This document shows, one piece after another, positions 29,671-39,813 of a DNA stretch of 64,000 nucleotides (position 1 is its first letter; the number at the start of each line of letters is the position of its first letter). Under the pieces are notes generated by a model that saw only the letters and a list, made by a program, of their open reading frames with translations, was not told where the DNA came from and ran no database searches. The position numbers and the translations under genes were made by a program. Source of the stretch: Phycisphaerales bacterium (GTDB lineage Bacteria; Planctomycetota; Phycisphaerae; UBA1845); assembly GCA_003597935.1 (NCBI GenBank), contig QZJT01000124.1, positions 1 through 64,000 on the forward strand, given 5' to 3'.

Positions 29671-31590
29671 ATGATCCAGCCGTTCAAACCGTTCGACCGG
29701 ATGACCCCGGAGGACTACGCCGCCATCGGTTTCAAGTGCGGCCTGGAGGTCCACCAGCAGCTCGCCACCGACCGCAAGCTCTTCTGCCGTTGCCCGGCCG
29801 GACGCTACAGTCCGGAATACGACGCCGAGGTGCTGCGGCACATGCGGCCCACGCTATCCGAGCTGGGCGAATACGACGGCACCGCCCTGATGGAGAAGAA
29901 GACCCACAAGAACATCTTTTACCGCATCCACCACGCCACCGTCTGCACCTACGAGTTCGACGACACGCCGCCCTTCTTCCCGGATGAGCGGGCGATCGAC
30001 ATCGCCCTGGAGATCTGCCAACTTCTGAACCTGAACCTGGTGGGCGAGATGCACATCGCCCGCAAGCAATACCTGGACGGCTCGATCCCTACCGGCTTCC
30101 AGCGCACCGCCATCCTGGGCGTGCGCGGGTGTATCCCGTTCAAGGACCGGCGGATCGGGATCACGCAACTGTCCATCGAGGAAGATTCCTGCCGCGAAGT
30201 GTCGGACGTCGGCCACGACCGCGTGCTGCTGACCGACCGGCTGGGCATGCCGCTCATCGAGACCGTCACCGACCCGGACATGCGCACGCCGCAGGAAGCC
30301 GCCCAGGTGTGCGAACTCATCCGCCTGCTGTGCCGCAGCACGGGCAAGGTGCGGACCGGCTACGGCGCCTCGCGCGAAGACGTCAACGTCAGCGTCCGCG
30401 GCGGGACGCGCGTCGAGATCAAGGGCGTGCCCCAGATCAGCCGCATCCCGCTGCTGGTCTACAACGAAGCGATGCGGCAGTGGTCGCTGTTGAAGATCCG
30501 CGACCTCCTGAAGGAGCGAGGGATCACGCAGGAGACGGTGCGCTGGTCCACGCACGACGTCACGCGCGTGGCCGGGCGCAGTCACTACGCCCCCGTCCGC
30601 GAGGCCGTCAGCCGCGGTTATCGGGTCCGCTGCGTGGTGCTCAAGGGCTTCGCCGGCCTCCTGAGCCATCCGACGCAGGAGCACACCACCTTCGCCAAGG
30701 AGTTCTCCGACCGCGTGCGCGTCATCGCCTGCCTGACGCAGTTGCCGAACATCGTTCACTCCGACACCGCCACCGACACGCTCACGGTGCGCGACTGGAA
30801 GGAGCTGCGCCGCCGCACAGAGGCCGGCGACCACGACGCGCTGATCCTGGTGTGGGGCGACGACCGGGACACGAACACCGCCTGCAACGAGATCGTCATC
30901 CGCGCCACCGAGGCGACGCAGGGCGTCCCCCGCGACACGCGACAGGCGCTGAAGGACGGCACCACCGGCTTCGAACGCGTGCTGCCCGGGGCGGAACGCA
31001 TGTATCCGGACACCGACCTGCCGCCCATGGCGATCACGCGGGAGCGCACTGAGCGCATCCGGGCGCACCTGCCGGAACGGATATGGGAGCGGCTGGCGCG
31101 GCTGGCCGGCCTTGGCATCCCGGCGGATTGCACACACCCGCTGAGCGTCTCACCGCGGCTGGCCCTGTTCGACCGCGTCGTGAACGAACTGAAGGTCAGC
31201 GCCACGCTGGCGGCGGTGGTGCTGGTGCAGCGATTCAAGGCGTTCCGCCGCGCCGGGCTGCCCGTCGATGCCCTGTCCGACGGCGCGGTGTTCGACGTAT
31301 TCCGCGCCTACGCGGAGGGCGGCCTGACGCGCGAGGGGATCGTGCCGGCGCTGGTGGCGGCGCTGCGGCGCCTTCAAGGCGGCGGGACGGAGGAAACCGC
31401 CCCCGGTGTGGAACCCGCGGCAACGATGGTGTCGGTCGAACAGGCAGTGGCGGACGTAGTGTCCCACACCAATGGCCGCAGTTTCGCCAGCGCAGAGAAG
31501 CGCCGCCGCTGGCTGATGGGGCGATTGATGGATTCCCATCGCGGAAGGCTGGCCGGCGCGGACCTGGCGCGACTCCTGGCCCGTTCGTAA
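29671..31590 (+). CDS. gatE: Archaeal-type Glu-tRNA(Gln) amidotransferase subunit E (GatE/GatB family)
   Basis: GFKCGLEVHQQLATDRKLFCRCPAGR...LRPTLSELGEYDGTAL...DGSIPTGFQRTAILG...GITQLSIEEDSCR; C-terminal GatB/Yqey-like domain. Confidence 0.85.
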   Translation: MIQPFKPFDRMTPEDYAAIGFKCGLEVHQQLATDRKLFCRCPAGRYSPEYDAEVLRHMRPTLSELGEYDGTALMEKKTHKNIFYRIHHATVCTYEFDDTPPFFPDERAIDIALEICQLLNLNLVGEMHIARKQYLDGSIPTGFQRTAILGVRGCIPFKDRRIGITQLSIEEDSCREVSDVGHDRVLLTDRLGMPLIETVTDPDMRTPQEAAQVCELIRLLCRSTGKVRTGYGASREDVNVSVRGGTRVEIKGVPQISRIPLLVYNEAMRQWSLLKIRDLLKERGITQETVRWSTHDVTRVAGRSHYAPVREAVSRGYRVRCVVLKGFAGLLSHPTQEHTTFAKEFSDRVRVIACLTQLPNIVHSDTATDTLTVRDWKELRRRTEAGDHDALILVWGDDRDTNTACNEIVIRATEATQGVPRDTRQALKDGTTGFERVLPGAERMYPDTDLPPMAITRERTERIRAHLPERIWERLARLAGLGIPADCTHPLSVSPRLALFDRVVNELKVSATLAAVVLVQRFKAFRRAGLPVDALSDGAVFDVFRAYAEGGLTREGIVPALVAALRRLQGGGTEETAPGVEPAATMVSVEQAVADVVSHTNGRSFASAEKRRRWLMGRLMDSHRGRLAGADLARLLARS

Positions 31591-31654
31591 CCGGGGCGGG
31601 GGCGCACGCGCGGACGACGGTCTGGCCGGCGCCGGCCAGACCGCGCCACGCGCT

Positions 31655-32428
31655 CTACCCCTCCGAAACCCGCTGCTTGCCGAGCTTGTCCAGTTCGTCG
31701 CGCAGCCGCGCCGCTTCCTCGAAGCGCTCCTCCGCGATCGCCGCCTTCAGCGCCTCGCGCATCATCGACACCGGATTGACCGACACCTGCCCGCCGATGC
31801 GGCTGCGCATCTGCTCCAGGATCTTGACCTCCTCGCACTCGTCGTAGAGTTCCGGATGGTCGGTCCCGTCGTAATAGGCGCGGATGGACATCAGCGCCCG
31901 GTTGACGTGGGCGAGCGCACTTTCCGCGTGCCCTTCACGTATGGCCTGGTGGGCGTTGCCACGCGCCTGCATCATCAGGATGTACGGCCGGAAGGCCTCC
32001 AGCCGGTTGCGTTCCTCTCCCTCGTCGGCGTGGTCGCGCAGAAAGTCGAGGATCGCCAGGTTGTGGCCGGTGTCGCGCACCACCCGGTCGAACTCCTCCA
32101 GCACGAAGCTGGCCACGTAGCGCCGGTAGTAGAGCGACGCCTCCTCGCGCAGATCGCGGCACTCCTCCGGCGTGATCGAGAACCCGATCACGGTTCCGTT
32201 GCGCCTCTCGTATTCCGCCATCCGCCGCTGCTGATAATCCAGGAGCGTGTCGCAGTCGTGCGGGCGGCCGCCGTCCGGCCGCCCGTCGACTTCCATCTGC
32301 ATGATCCCCAGCTCCACGCGCTGCTGGATCTTGATCTCGCCCTGCTCGGTGCGGATCTTGCGAACCGATATCCGGTCCGGGTGATACGGCCAGTCTTTCA
32401 GCGATGCATCGAGATCGACAAAAGACAT
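31655..32428 (-). CDS. UvrB/UvrC motif-containing protein
   Basis: C-terminus MMREALKAAIAEERFEEAARLRDELDKL = UVR motif. Confidence 0.85.
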   Translation of the reverse strand: MSFVDLDASLKDWPYHPDRISVRKIRTEQGEIKIQQRVELGIMQMEVDGRPDGGRPHDCDTLLDYQQRRMAEYERRNGTVIGFSITPEECRDLREEASLYYRRYVASFVLEEFDRVVRDTGHNLAILDFLRDHADEGEERNRLEAFRPYILMMQARGNAHQAIREGHAESALAHVNRALMSIRAYYDGTDHPELYDECEEVKILEQMRSRIGGQVSVNPVSMMREALKAAIAEERFEEAARLRDELDKLGKQRVSEG

Positions 32429-32661
32429 GTCTTCTCCCTCCGGTCACGTCCGATGCGGCGACTGGGTAGCTCTGCGTGGGTCTGCCCGAAGTCTACGATT
32501 CCAGACCGGCGCGGGAGCCGCAGCGGGCAAGCCGCCCCCCGTGTTTCGATCAAGTTCCCCATCCTGCCTTCCGTGCCCCCGCGCCTGCCGCGCGGCGGCT
32601 CGACGTTCGCGGACGATCGGCCCGACCGAGGCGGACAGCGCCGGATTGTGACCGGGGTGCG

Positions 32662-33504
32662 ATGCCTCTATGTTCCTCCCGCGTGACGGATGGGTCTGAG
32701 AAAGTGGTGACCGGAACAGAGGATCAGCCGAGCCGGGCGGCGGTGGAGGCGTTTTTCCGGACGCCGCTGGCGGCGCGGCGGAACGCGGTCAAAGTGTGGC
32801 GGCCCGTGCCGCAGGGTCTGTGGACGACGCTGGATCGTCACGCGGACCTTGCCTGGTCGACCCGGCGCGAACGCGCGGCCGTGGCGGCCGTGGGCCTGTT
32901 GATCGTCGTGATCGCGCTCACCTCGGGATGGCGGCGAACGCTGGAATCGAAGGGACAGGTTCGAGAATTCCCGGCCTTCGGCGCCGGGTGTGTGGCGTGG
33001 CCGGGCGAGGCCACCGGCGCGGGCGGCGGTTCATCGCCGACGGTGACGGAGTTCGCGCCGGCCGGATGGTCCTATCGTCCCTGGCAGGCGGCCATGCCCC
33101 TCGCCTGGACCGTGTGCCCGCCCATCCTCGGCTGGCTGCTGGTTCGGGCCTTGTGGATCCCGGCCGCGACGCGGGGGCGCTTCCATCAACCGGCCGCGAT
33201 GAACGCAGCGCGGCTGCTCAGCGGCGTGTACCTTTACGTCTACCTGATGATCGGCGCAGGCGCGTTCCTCAACGCCGTCCTGACGTGGCTGGCGCCGCAG
33301 GCGACGGACCGATGGCGCTGGTGGCTGTGGCTGTTTCTTTTCGGCGAGTCGTTCTTCGTGCCGGCCGTGACGTGGGTGCGGCTGGTACGGGCGGATCGGA
33401 CGGGCGACGCGTTCGGCCCCAACCGTCGTGCGTGGGTGACGCTTTACGCCGGCCTGTGCGTGGCGATCCCGCTGGCCGGTATGGGATGGCACGTGGCGCG
33501 CTGA
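32662..33504 (+). CDS. Hypothetical multi-pass membrane protein
   Basis: Several TM segments (AAVAAVGLLIVVIALTSG, WTVCPPILGWLLVRALW, YLMIGAGAFLNAVLTWLA). Confidence 0.7.
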   Translation: MPLCSSRVTDGSEKVVTGTEDQPSRAAVEAFFRTPLAARRNAVKVWRPVPQGLWTTLDRHADLAWSTRRERAAVAAVGLLIVVIALTSGWRRTLESKGQVREFPAFGAGCVAWPGEATGAGGGSSPTVTEFAPAGWSYRPWQAAMPLAWTVCPPILGWLLVRALWIPAATRGRFHQPAAMNAARLLSGVYLYVYLMIGAGAFLNAVLTWLAPQATDRWRWWLWLFLFGESFFVPAVTWVRLVRADRTGDAFGPNRRAWVTLYAGLCVAIPLAGMGWHVAR

Positions 33505-33593
33505 GGCGTCGGCAGGGAACTGAGCAGCGGTCGAGGGATAGAGCGAAGAAAACGGCCCGGACTGTCTCAGCCGGCGCAGATCGTCGGATCGGT

Positions 33594-33905
33594 CTACTCG
33601 CTCGATTCAGCCCCGACCTTGGCGTCCGCGTGCGATGCCTCCTCCGCAGGATGCGAGTCGTCGTGGTCGGGCAGCGATCGCTTCGCTTTCGCCTGCAACG
33701 TCTTGTCCTTGCGGTCGTCGGCGCTGCGGTCTATCTCGTCTTTCACCTCGCTGAGGCCCTTCTTGAACTCGACGATGCTCCTGCCGGCGGAACGGGCGAT
33801 CTCGGGCAGCCGGCGGCCGAAGATCAACAGGGCCACCACGACGATGATCAACATCTCGAACGGGCCGGGCATTCCGATGGCGAGAATCAGTGGTGCAGGG
33901 TGCAT
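33594..33905 (-). CDS. tatA: Sec-independent translocase TatA/TatE family subunit
   Basis: MPGPFEMLIIVVVALLIFGRRLPEIARSAGRSIVEFKKGLSEVKDEI. Confidence 0.95.
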   Translation of the reverse strand: MHPAPLILAIGMPGPFEMLIIVVVALLIFGRRLPEIARSAGRSIVEFKKGLSEVKDEIDRSADDRKDKTLQAKAKRSLPDHDDSHPAEEASHADAKVGAESSE

Positions 33906-34133
33906 AGGCGCCGCCTTTCGTGGGCCCGCGCGGACTACGGCCGCGCGTATCCTGGGCCGCTTCTATTGTACGACGGGTGGCCGGCTCGCGTCAAAGAAAG
34001 GGCGCCGGCGATCCACCACGCACGGCCGCGCCCGGCGCCGGCCGTTCTTGTCCAGCGCCGGCGAGACCCTAGAATCATCGTCTGAATGACCCCCTGTGCC
34101 GCAACGGCGGCGGCCCCGGACGGATTCCACCGC

Positions 34134-35918
34134 ATGAACCAGCGACGTTTCCTCATCACCGGCGCCCTGCCCTACTCGAACGGACGCCTCCACGTCGGCC
34201 ACGTCGCCGGCGCTTACCTGCCGGCCGACATCTACGTCCGCTACCTGCGGGCGGCCGGGGCGGACGTGCGGTTCATCTGCGGCAGCGACGACAACGGCGT
34301 GGCAGCACTGAAAACCGCCCGCGAGCAGGGGCGCTCGGTGGAGGAACTGACGGCGTTCTACAACCAGTCTCAGCGCCAGGCGTTCGCCGGGCTCGGCATC
34401 CGCTTCGACATCTACGGCGGGACGCACCAATCGGACTACGTCCGCCTGCACGAGCGGTTCAGCCAGGAGTTTTTTCTGAGGATTTACGAAAAGGGGCTGT
34501 TCACCAAGCGGACGTCCAGGCAGCTTTACGACGTGGAGGCGGGCCAGTTCCTGCCCGACCGGTTCGTGCGCGGCACCTGTCCCCACTGTGCCAGTGACAA
34601 CGCCTACGGCGACCAGTGCGAGAACTGCGGCCGGGCGCTCGATCAGACCGAGCTGATCGATCCGGTCAGCGAGATGACCCGGACCCGGCCGGAGCTGCGC
34701 GAGACCCGTCACTGGTACCTGCGGCTGGACCAGCTCCAAGGCAGGCTGTCCGAGTGGCTGGCCGGCAAGAAGGATCCCGCCACGGCCGGGGCACACTGGC
34801 GGCCGGTGGTCATCAACCAGTCGCTGGGCCGCATCGAAGCGGAGGGCCTGCCCGAACGGGCGATGACGCGGGATCTGACCTGGGGCGTTCCCGTGCCCCT
34901 CGACGACCCGGACGCGCGCGGCAAGTCGCTCTACGTGTGGTTCGACGCCCCGATCGGTTACGTGTCGTTTACGGCGGCGCTGTGCCAGCGCGAGGGCGGC
35001 AGCGCCGAGGAGTACGCCGCGTGGTGGAAAGACCCGGATTGTAAAGTCGTTCACTTCATCGGCGAGGACAACATCGTCTTCCACGCCATCATCTGGCCGG
35101 CCATGATGCTGGCGACGCACGAGAGCGGCTCGGCTCAGGGGGCGGCCGGCGAGTATCAGCTTCCGCACAACGTGGTGGCCAATTCGTTCCTGAACATCCG
35201 GTTCCCGGGCAAAGACGAGGAGAAGATCAGCAAGACGCGCGGCACGGCCATCTGGATCGAGGACTATCTGCGCATCCTGCCCCCGGACCCGCTGCGCTAT
35301 TACCTCACCGCCATCGCCCCGGAGTCGCAGCGGTCGACCTTCGACGTGGACGATTTTCTGGCCCGCAACAACGGCGAGCTGGGCAACGCGCTGGGCAACT
35401 TCTTCAACCGCTGCGTGTCGTTTGCGCACAAGTACTTCGACGGCCGGGTCCCGGACGCCGGCCGGCGCGACGCGGTGGACGCCGAGCAGTTGGGCCGCTG
35501 CGCCGCGGCCGTCCAGAAGGTGGCGGCGGAACTGGAGGCGTGCCACTTCAAGGCCGCCCAGGGAGAGATGATGGCGCTGGCACGCGCCGGCAACGCCTAT
35601 TTCGATATCACCAAGCCGTTCATGTCGCGAAAGACGGACATGGCGGCGTGCGGACGGGCGATCAACGTGTGTTTGCAGACGGCGCGAACGCTGACGACTC
35701 TGATGGCGCCGTTCCTGCCGTTTTCGGCGGAAAAGGCGGCGAAGATGCTGGGGCTGGAAGGCCAGTTTTCGTCGGCGAACGCGGCGACCTCCCCGCGGAT
35801 GCCGCGGCCCTACGAGTTGTGGGCCTCGGCGACGCAGGAACTCCCGCCCGGTCACCCATTGGGCGCGGCGGAAGTCCTGTTTCCGCGCATGGATGGGGCG
35901 GAGGTGTTCGGCGCGTAG
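34134..35918 (+). CDS. metG: Methionyl-tRNA synthetase
   Basis: RRFLITGALPYSNGRLHVGHVAGAYLPADIYVRYLR; zinc CPHCASDNAYGDQCENCG; KISKTRG KMSKS-like. Confidence 0.97.
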   Translation: MNQRRFLITGALPYSNGRLHVGHVAGAYLPADIYVRYLRAAGADVRFICGSDDNGVAALKTAREQGRSVEELTAFYNQSQRQAFAGLGIRFDIYGGTHQSDYVRLHERFSQEFFLRIYEKGLFTKRTSRQLYDVEAGQFLPDRFVRGTCPHCASDNAYGDQCENCGRALDQTELIDPVSEMTRTRPELRETRHWYLRLDQLQGRLSEWLAGKKDPATAGAHWRPVVINQSLGRIEAEGLPERAMTRDLTWGVPVPLDDPDARGKSLYVWFDAPIGYVSFTAALCQREGGSAEEYAAWWKDPDCKVVHFIGEDNIVFHAIIWPAMMLATHESGSAQGAAGEYQLPHNVVANSFLNIRFPGKDEEKISKTRGTAIWIEDYLRILPPDPLRYYLTAIAPESQRSTFDVDDFLARNNGELGNALGNFFNRCVSFAHKYFDGRVPDAGRRDAVDAEQLGRCAAAVQKVAAELEACHFKAAQGEMMALARAGNAYFDITKPFMSRKTDMAACGRAINVCLQTARTLTTLMAPFLPFSAEKAAKMLGLEGQFSSANAATSPRMPRPYELWASATQELPPGHPLGAAEVLFPRMDGAEVFGA

Positions 35919-36020
35919 GTGCAACGTATGCCCAGTCCGGAGCACCGATGCCTGTCGTGCTGCGCGAGCAAAGACACAGGCTGACAGACCCGTGCGCATT
36001 CACGGCAGCGACGTCCATGC

Positions 36021-39000
36021 TCATTGCCCGCCGGTCACGGGGACATCCAGAGTGTGCCGGGCGCATACCTGGTAATTCGCATCGAGTTCCGGGCCGACGA
36101 GCAGCAGCGCCTTGAGCCGGCGGGCGACTTCCGTGACGTACGTCACCTCCTCCATTCGCAGTGCCCGACTCAGCACGCGGTGCTCCCGGTAGCTCAGCCA
36201 CTTCTTGATCACCGGATACCCGCCGATGGTCATCTGCCAGACGTCCTCGGGGACGTTCGCCCAGAAAACGCGTGAATTGAGAAAGACGTTCACCGCGCCC
36301 GCGTGTGCCCGATCGCGTTCGACCCGACCTTTGCCGCACATGACGGCATTCCTGGCGCCGCGGTAACCCCAGCCGGCGTCCACGTTGAGGTCATGGTCGG
36401 GGTCGATGATTCCGCCGTTGATTTTCATCGGCACGGCCACGTCGCGCAGCTCGGCGTCGAGGCGACCCGTCGTGACGCCGCGCACGGGCCTGTCCGGCAA
36501 GAGGAGATCGGCCACTCGCCGGCCAATATCGGCAGAAGCGCGGAGTATTTGAGGTTCGGCGGGAATCGGGATCCGCGGCCAGTCCTGCCGCAGCGCAGCG
36601 GCGTTCTCATCGCGGTACGCGGGGGACCAGAGGACGGCGAGGGCATGGTAGAAGATGGACTCGGCGATACGCAGGGCGTCCGCGGCCGCCGTGGGAGCGT
36701 GCGAGTGGAGTGAAATCCCGGCGGCGCTACACGCGGCTACCCAGGCGGCGGAATCGACGTTCGGCTCAGGGCGGTCCGGCGCCAGCGTACTCCGGTTCCG
36801 GACGGCGAGCGGGAAGAACTGCGACCACGGATCCTGCAGATGCAGATCGCCGAGTTTGTCGACAATGACGGGCTGATTGAAGTAGCCCTTTCGTGCAGTC
36901 TGTGATGCCGATAGGAACACATTGTCAGGCCAGAGTTGAGCTACGAAGTCCGGCCGCGCCCTGTTGAGCAGCTTGCTTCTCTCCTCCCAATAACACCACC
37001 AGTCATCGAACGGTCGGTAGGCCAGTCGCCGGATGCGCTGCGGATCCAGTGGATAGGAGCGCAGCATCACGCGACGGACGTGCGCTGCGTCGAAACCGGC
37101 CATGTCGGTGATCGCTCCCGGATTGGTTTCGCGCAGCACGGCATCATCGACGTTGGGGTCGAAGTACTCCTTCAATCGGCTTTCGAGTTCCTGCCGGTCC
37201 ACTGTGATGAAGGCGGCGCCTCTGTTCTCATTCAACCCGCTGTAATGAACCGGAAACAGGTCGGCCAGCCGGGGCCATTTCTCGTACTCCGTCGGTTCGC
37301 CGAGCGCTCCGTTGACCAGGACCCACCGCATCGTCGCGCGGGGCGTCACGGACACGTAGTCCGGAGCGTCGTGCTCCGGGTGCGCCAGCGAATCTACGAG
37401 CTTGGCTCGTTTTTCGTTTCCGCGGCCCCAGAGATCACGGTACTTCACGAGCGCATGCGCGCTGAGCCGCGTCTTGCGGCCTCGGGATGGCCTGGTACGG
37501 ACGAGCGTTGTAATGGCCGTGCCCACCTGAATGCCGATGCGATGCTCGTCCGTCGTGAACATCGACTCGTCTGGTTTGCCCTCGGGCGTGCGCTTGCCGG
37601 TCTTGTACTTATCTCCGTTGCAGTTGTCGATGATGATCCGGTCGAAGTTCGCCACCAGCTTCTCGCGCATGACCGGATGAGAGAGTCCTTCAAGCCAGGA
37701 GTAGTTGCTGATGTAACAGACGATTCCCCTTTCACCGACTTCGGCGATGCGTTTTTCCGCCAACCGAAAGAACCGGATGTACAGGTCGTCGAGCAACTGC
37801 TTGCGTACGCCCCAGTTTTCGTACAGCCCTTGCTTGTACGGTTCGACAAGGTCGGGTTCCTCATCCTCCGCCACACCGGCAAACCGGTTGTACGGAGGAT
37901 TGCCCAGTATGACGAGGATGGGCACATCGTGCTTGACGCGGCGGGCGCGTTCGGCCTCCTTGGCCAATTCAGGAAAGAGCAGTTGCGACTTCGGCTCTTG
38001 CGGTGGCTCCCAGCCGGTCAGTGCATTGGTCAGATAGATCTCCGCCCGTTCATCCGCGGCAAGTTGAATGCCAAGATTCCGAAGCAATACGCCAAGTTGC
38101 AAATGGGCGACGACGTAGGGCGCGGGTAGGATCTCAAAGCCGAAGACGCGCGTGGTCAACGCCTTCTTCACGCCCGCCGCGGCCAGCGGACCGTGACCGT
38201 GCGCGGTAAGCGTCCGATGAATCGTCCGGGCGACCTCGACGATGTAGGATCCCGTCCCACAGGCCGGGTCGAGAACGTATACGTGTTCGTCCGCCAGACC
38301 GTCGGCGATGCCAAGCTCGGTACGCAACAACCGGTCGACGCGCGTCACCATGTAGTGGACGATCTCAGGCGGCGTGTACCATACGCCGAGTTCTTTTCGT
38401 AGCTCCGGATCGAAGGCTTCGAGGAAAGGCTCATAGAACAGAGTAATGGCGTGGTCGGCGTCGAACGAGGCGAAGAACTCGGGCTCGCTGACGCGGTTGA
38501 GGCTGGCGGTTGCCCATTCGAGCGGCTCGTCGAGGCCGAGATTGGCGAGCCGGCGCGGCCGGGCGATCTCTTCGTAGAGGTCGCCCATCAGCGGCAGGGC
38601 CAGGTGCTCACTGGCCTGCCGCCAGTCGAAGGCCCCAGACCCGCGCCGAACCTGACGCCACAGCATCCACCCTGAAAACAGCCCGTAGAAGAGCGTCTGC
38701 ACAAGCGACGACCGAAAGAAAGCCGCGCCGGCGGTGCCCTCGAAGTGCAGGCCCAGCGCCTGCTCCATCGCCTCTTGCAGCGGCGCCAGCGCGCCGATCT
38801 CGTGGCGTTGCAGCCGGCGCTTCGCTTCCCGCGCGTGCCTGGCGAGATCGGCCGCCAGGTCGCGGGGGCGGGAAATCGGCGCCGAACGCGTGAGGACTCC
38901 CGCGAGGAAGTCGAGCAGGGTCTCGCTGTAGTCGCGGGCCGCGCCGCGGGGCGATTGGCGCCAGAATGAATCGGCGTCGGCGGCGAGCGTGAGGCGGGCC

Positions 39001-39617
39001 TCGACACGGGCGCGGCCGGCGTCGCCGCGGACGACCAGGAGGAAGTCACGGTAATTCGTCACCAGGACCGTCCCGTATCTTTGCCAGTAACGAGCGACCT
39101 GCGCTCCGTCCACGGTCAGCGGGACGTTCTGCTCGACGTCCTTCACCTCGACGGCGCAACGGAGGTTGCCGCTCTTGCGTTCGAACGCGCCAAAGTCCGG
39201 GTGCCCGCCCCCCTGGTCGGCGAGTTCAGCGATGACGTCAACTGGAGGTTCAAGCGTCCCCCCGACCGCCCCGAGCAGCGCCTCCAGGGCCGCGCGGTAG
39301 GACAATTCGGGCGTGCCATGACCGGCGCGATGAACGTCGTGCAATCGGCCGATGTACGCCTGAACCGGGCCCACCGATGGCTCCAAGAGGCGGCCTGCAG
39401 CGCCCGCGGCCGCGACGACGATCGGCCAGTGTAGGATTGCACGGGCGGATTTCCAACCGCGATCCGCCCCGCAGCCCCGCAGAGGGGTGTCAGGGGGTGC
39501 GTAACAGACACGGCGGATGTCCCCAAGACTACCCGAATTAGACCTACCGGACTGGGGCGACCGCTGTGTGGTCGGTAGACGCCGTTTCGAGGGAGACTCC
39601 GCGCGGGCTGAAGCCAC
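36021..39617 (-). CDS. Large single-chain N6-adenine methyltransferase / type IIG- or ISP-like restriction-modification enzyme (true start probably 39.4-39.5 kb)
   Basis: PDFGAFERKSGNLRCAVEVKDVEQNV nuclease-like N-terminus; LDPACGTGSYIVEVAR motif I; VILGNPPYNRF motif IV; GVWYTPPEIVHYM. Confidence 0.9.
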   Translation of the reverse strand: MASARAESPSKRRLPTTQRSPQSGRSNSGSLGDIRRVCYAPPDTPLRGCGADRGWKSARAILHWPIVVAAAGAAGRLLEPSVGPVQAYIGRLHDVHRAGHGTPELSYRAALEALLGAVGGTLEPPVDVIAELADQGGGHPDFGAFERKSGNLRCAVEVKDVEQNVPLTVDGAQVARYWQRYGTVLVTNYRDFLLVVRGDAGRARVEARLTLAADADSFWRQSPRGAARDYSETLLDFLAGVLTRSAPISRPRDLAADLARHAREAKRRLQRHEIGALAPLQEAMEQALGLHFEGTAGAAFFRSSLVQTLFYGLFSGWMLWRQVRRGSGAFDWRQASEHLALPLMGDLYEEIARPRRLANLGLDEPLEWATASLNRVSEPEFFASFDADHAITLFYEPFLEAFDPELRKELGVWYTPPEIVHYMVTRVDRLLRTELGIADGLADEHVYVLDPACGTGSYIVEVARTIHRTLTAHGHGPLAAAGVKKALTTRVFGFEILPAPYVVAHLQLGVLLRNLGIQLAADERAEIYLTNALTGWEPPQEPKSQLLFPELAKEAERARRVKHDVPILVILGNPPYNRFAGVAEDEEPDLVEPYKQGLYENWGVRKQLLDDLYIRFFRLAEKRIAEVGERGIVCYISNYSWLEGLSHPVMREKLVANFDRIIIDNCNGDKYKTGKRTPEGKPDESMFTTDEHRIGIQVGTAITTLVRTRPSRGRKTRLSAHALVKYRDLWGRGNEKRAKLVDSLAHPEHDAPDYVSVTPRATMRWVLVNGALGEPTEYEKWPRLADLFPVHYSGLNENRGAAFITVDRQELESRLKEYFDPNVDDAVLRETNPGAITDMAGFDAAHVRRVMLRSYPLDPQRIRRLAYRPFDDWWCYWEERSKLLNRARPDFVAQLWPDNVFLSASQTARKGYFNQPVIVDKLGDLHLQDPWSQFFPLAVRNRSTLAPDRPEPNVDSAAWVAACSAAGISLHSHAPTAAADALRIAESIFYHALAVLWSPAYRDENAAALRQDWPRIPIPAEPQILRASADIGRRVADLLLPDRPVRGVTTGRLDAELRDVAVPMKINGGIIDPDHDLNVDAGWGYRGARNAVMCGKGRVERDRAHAGAVNVFLNSRVFWANVPEDVWQMTIGGYPVIKKWLSYREHRVLSRALRMEEVTYVTEVARRLKALLLVGPELDANYQVCARHTLDVPVTGGQ

Positions 39618-39813
39618 GCGGCTCGCTCAGAGGAGCCGCCTGGTCTGTCACGCACCCGGTGTCGCGCGACCCGTGGCCCGGCCGTGAAACCGCGGCCCCG
39701 GCTTGCTATACTGGCTCTTCGATCGGCGGGCGCCGGCCGCGGCGGGGGTGTGCCGTGCCGCGGCGCGACGTTGCCGCCTGGGGTTCGCGCGATCCAGCTT
39801 CGGGGAGCACGTC

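Noticed and set aside
33963-35999. 678-aa minus-strand ORF
   Set aside because: Antisense to metG; low-plausibility composition.
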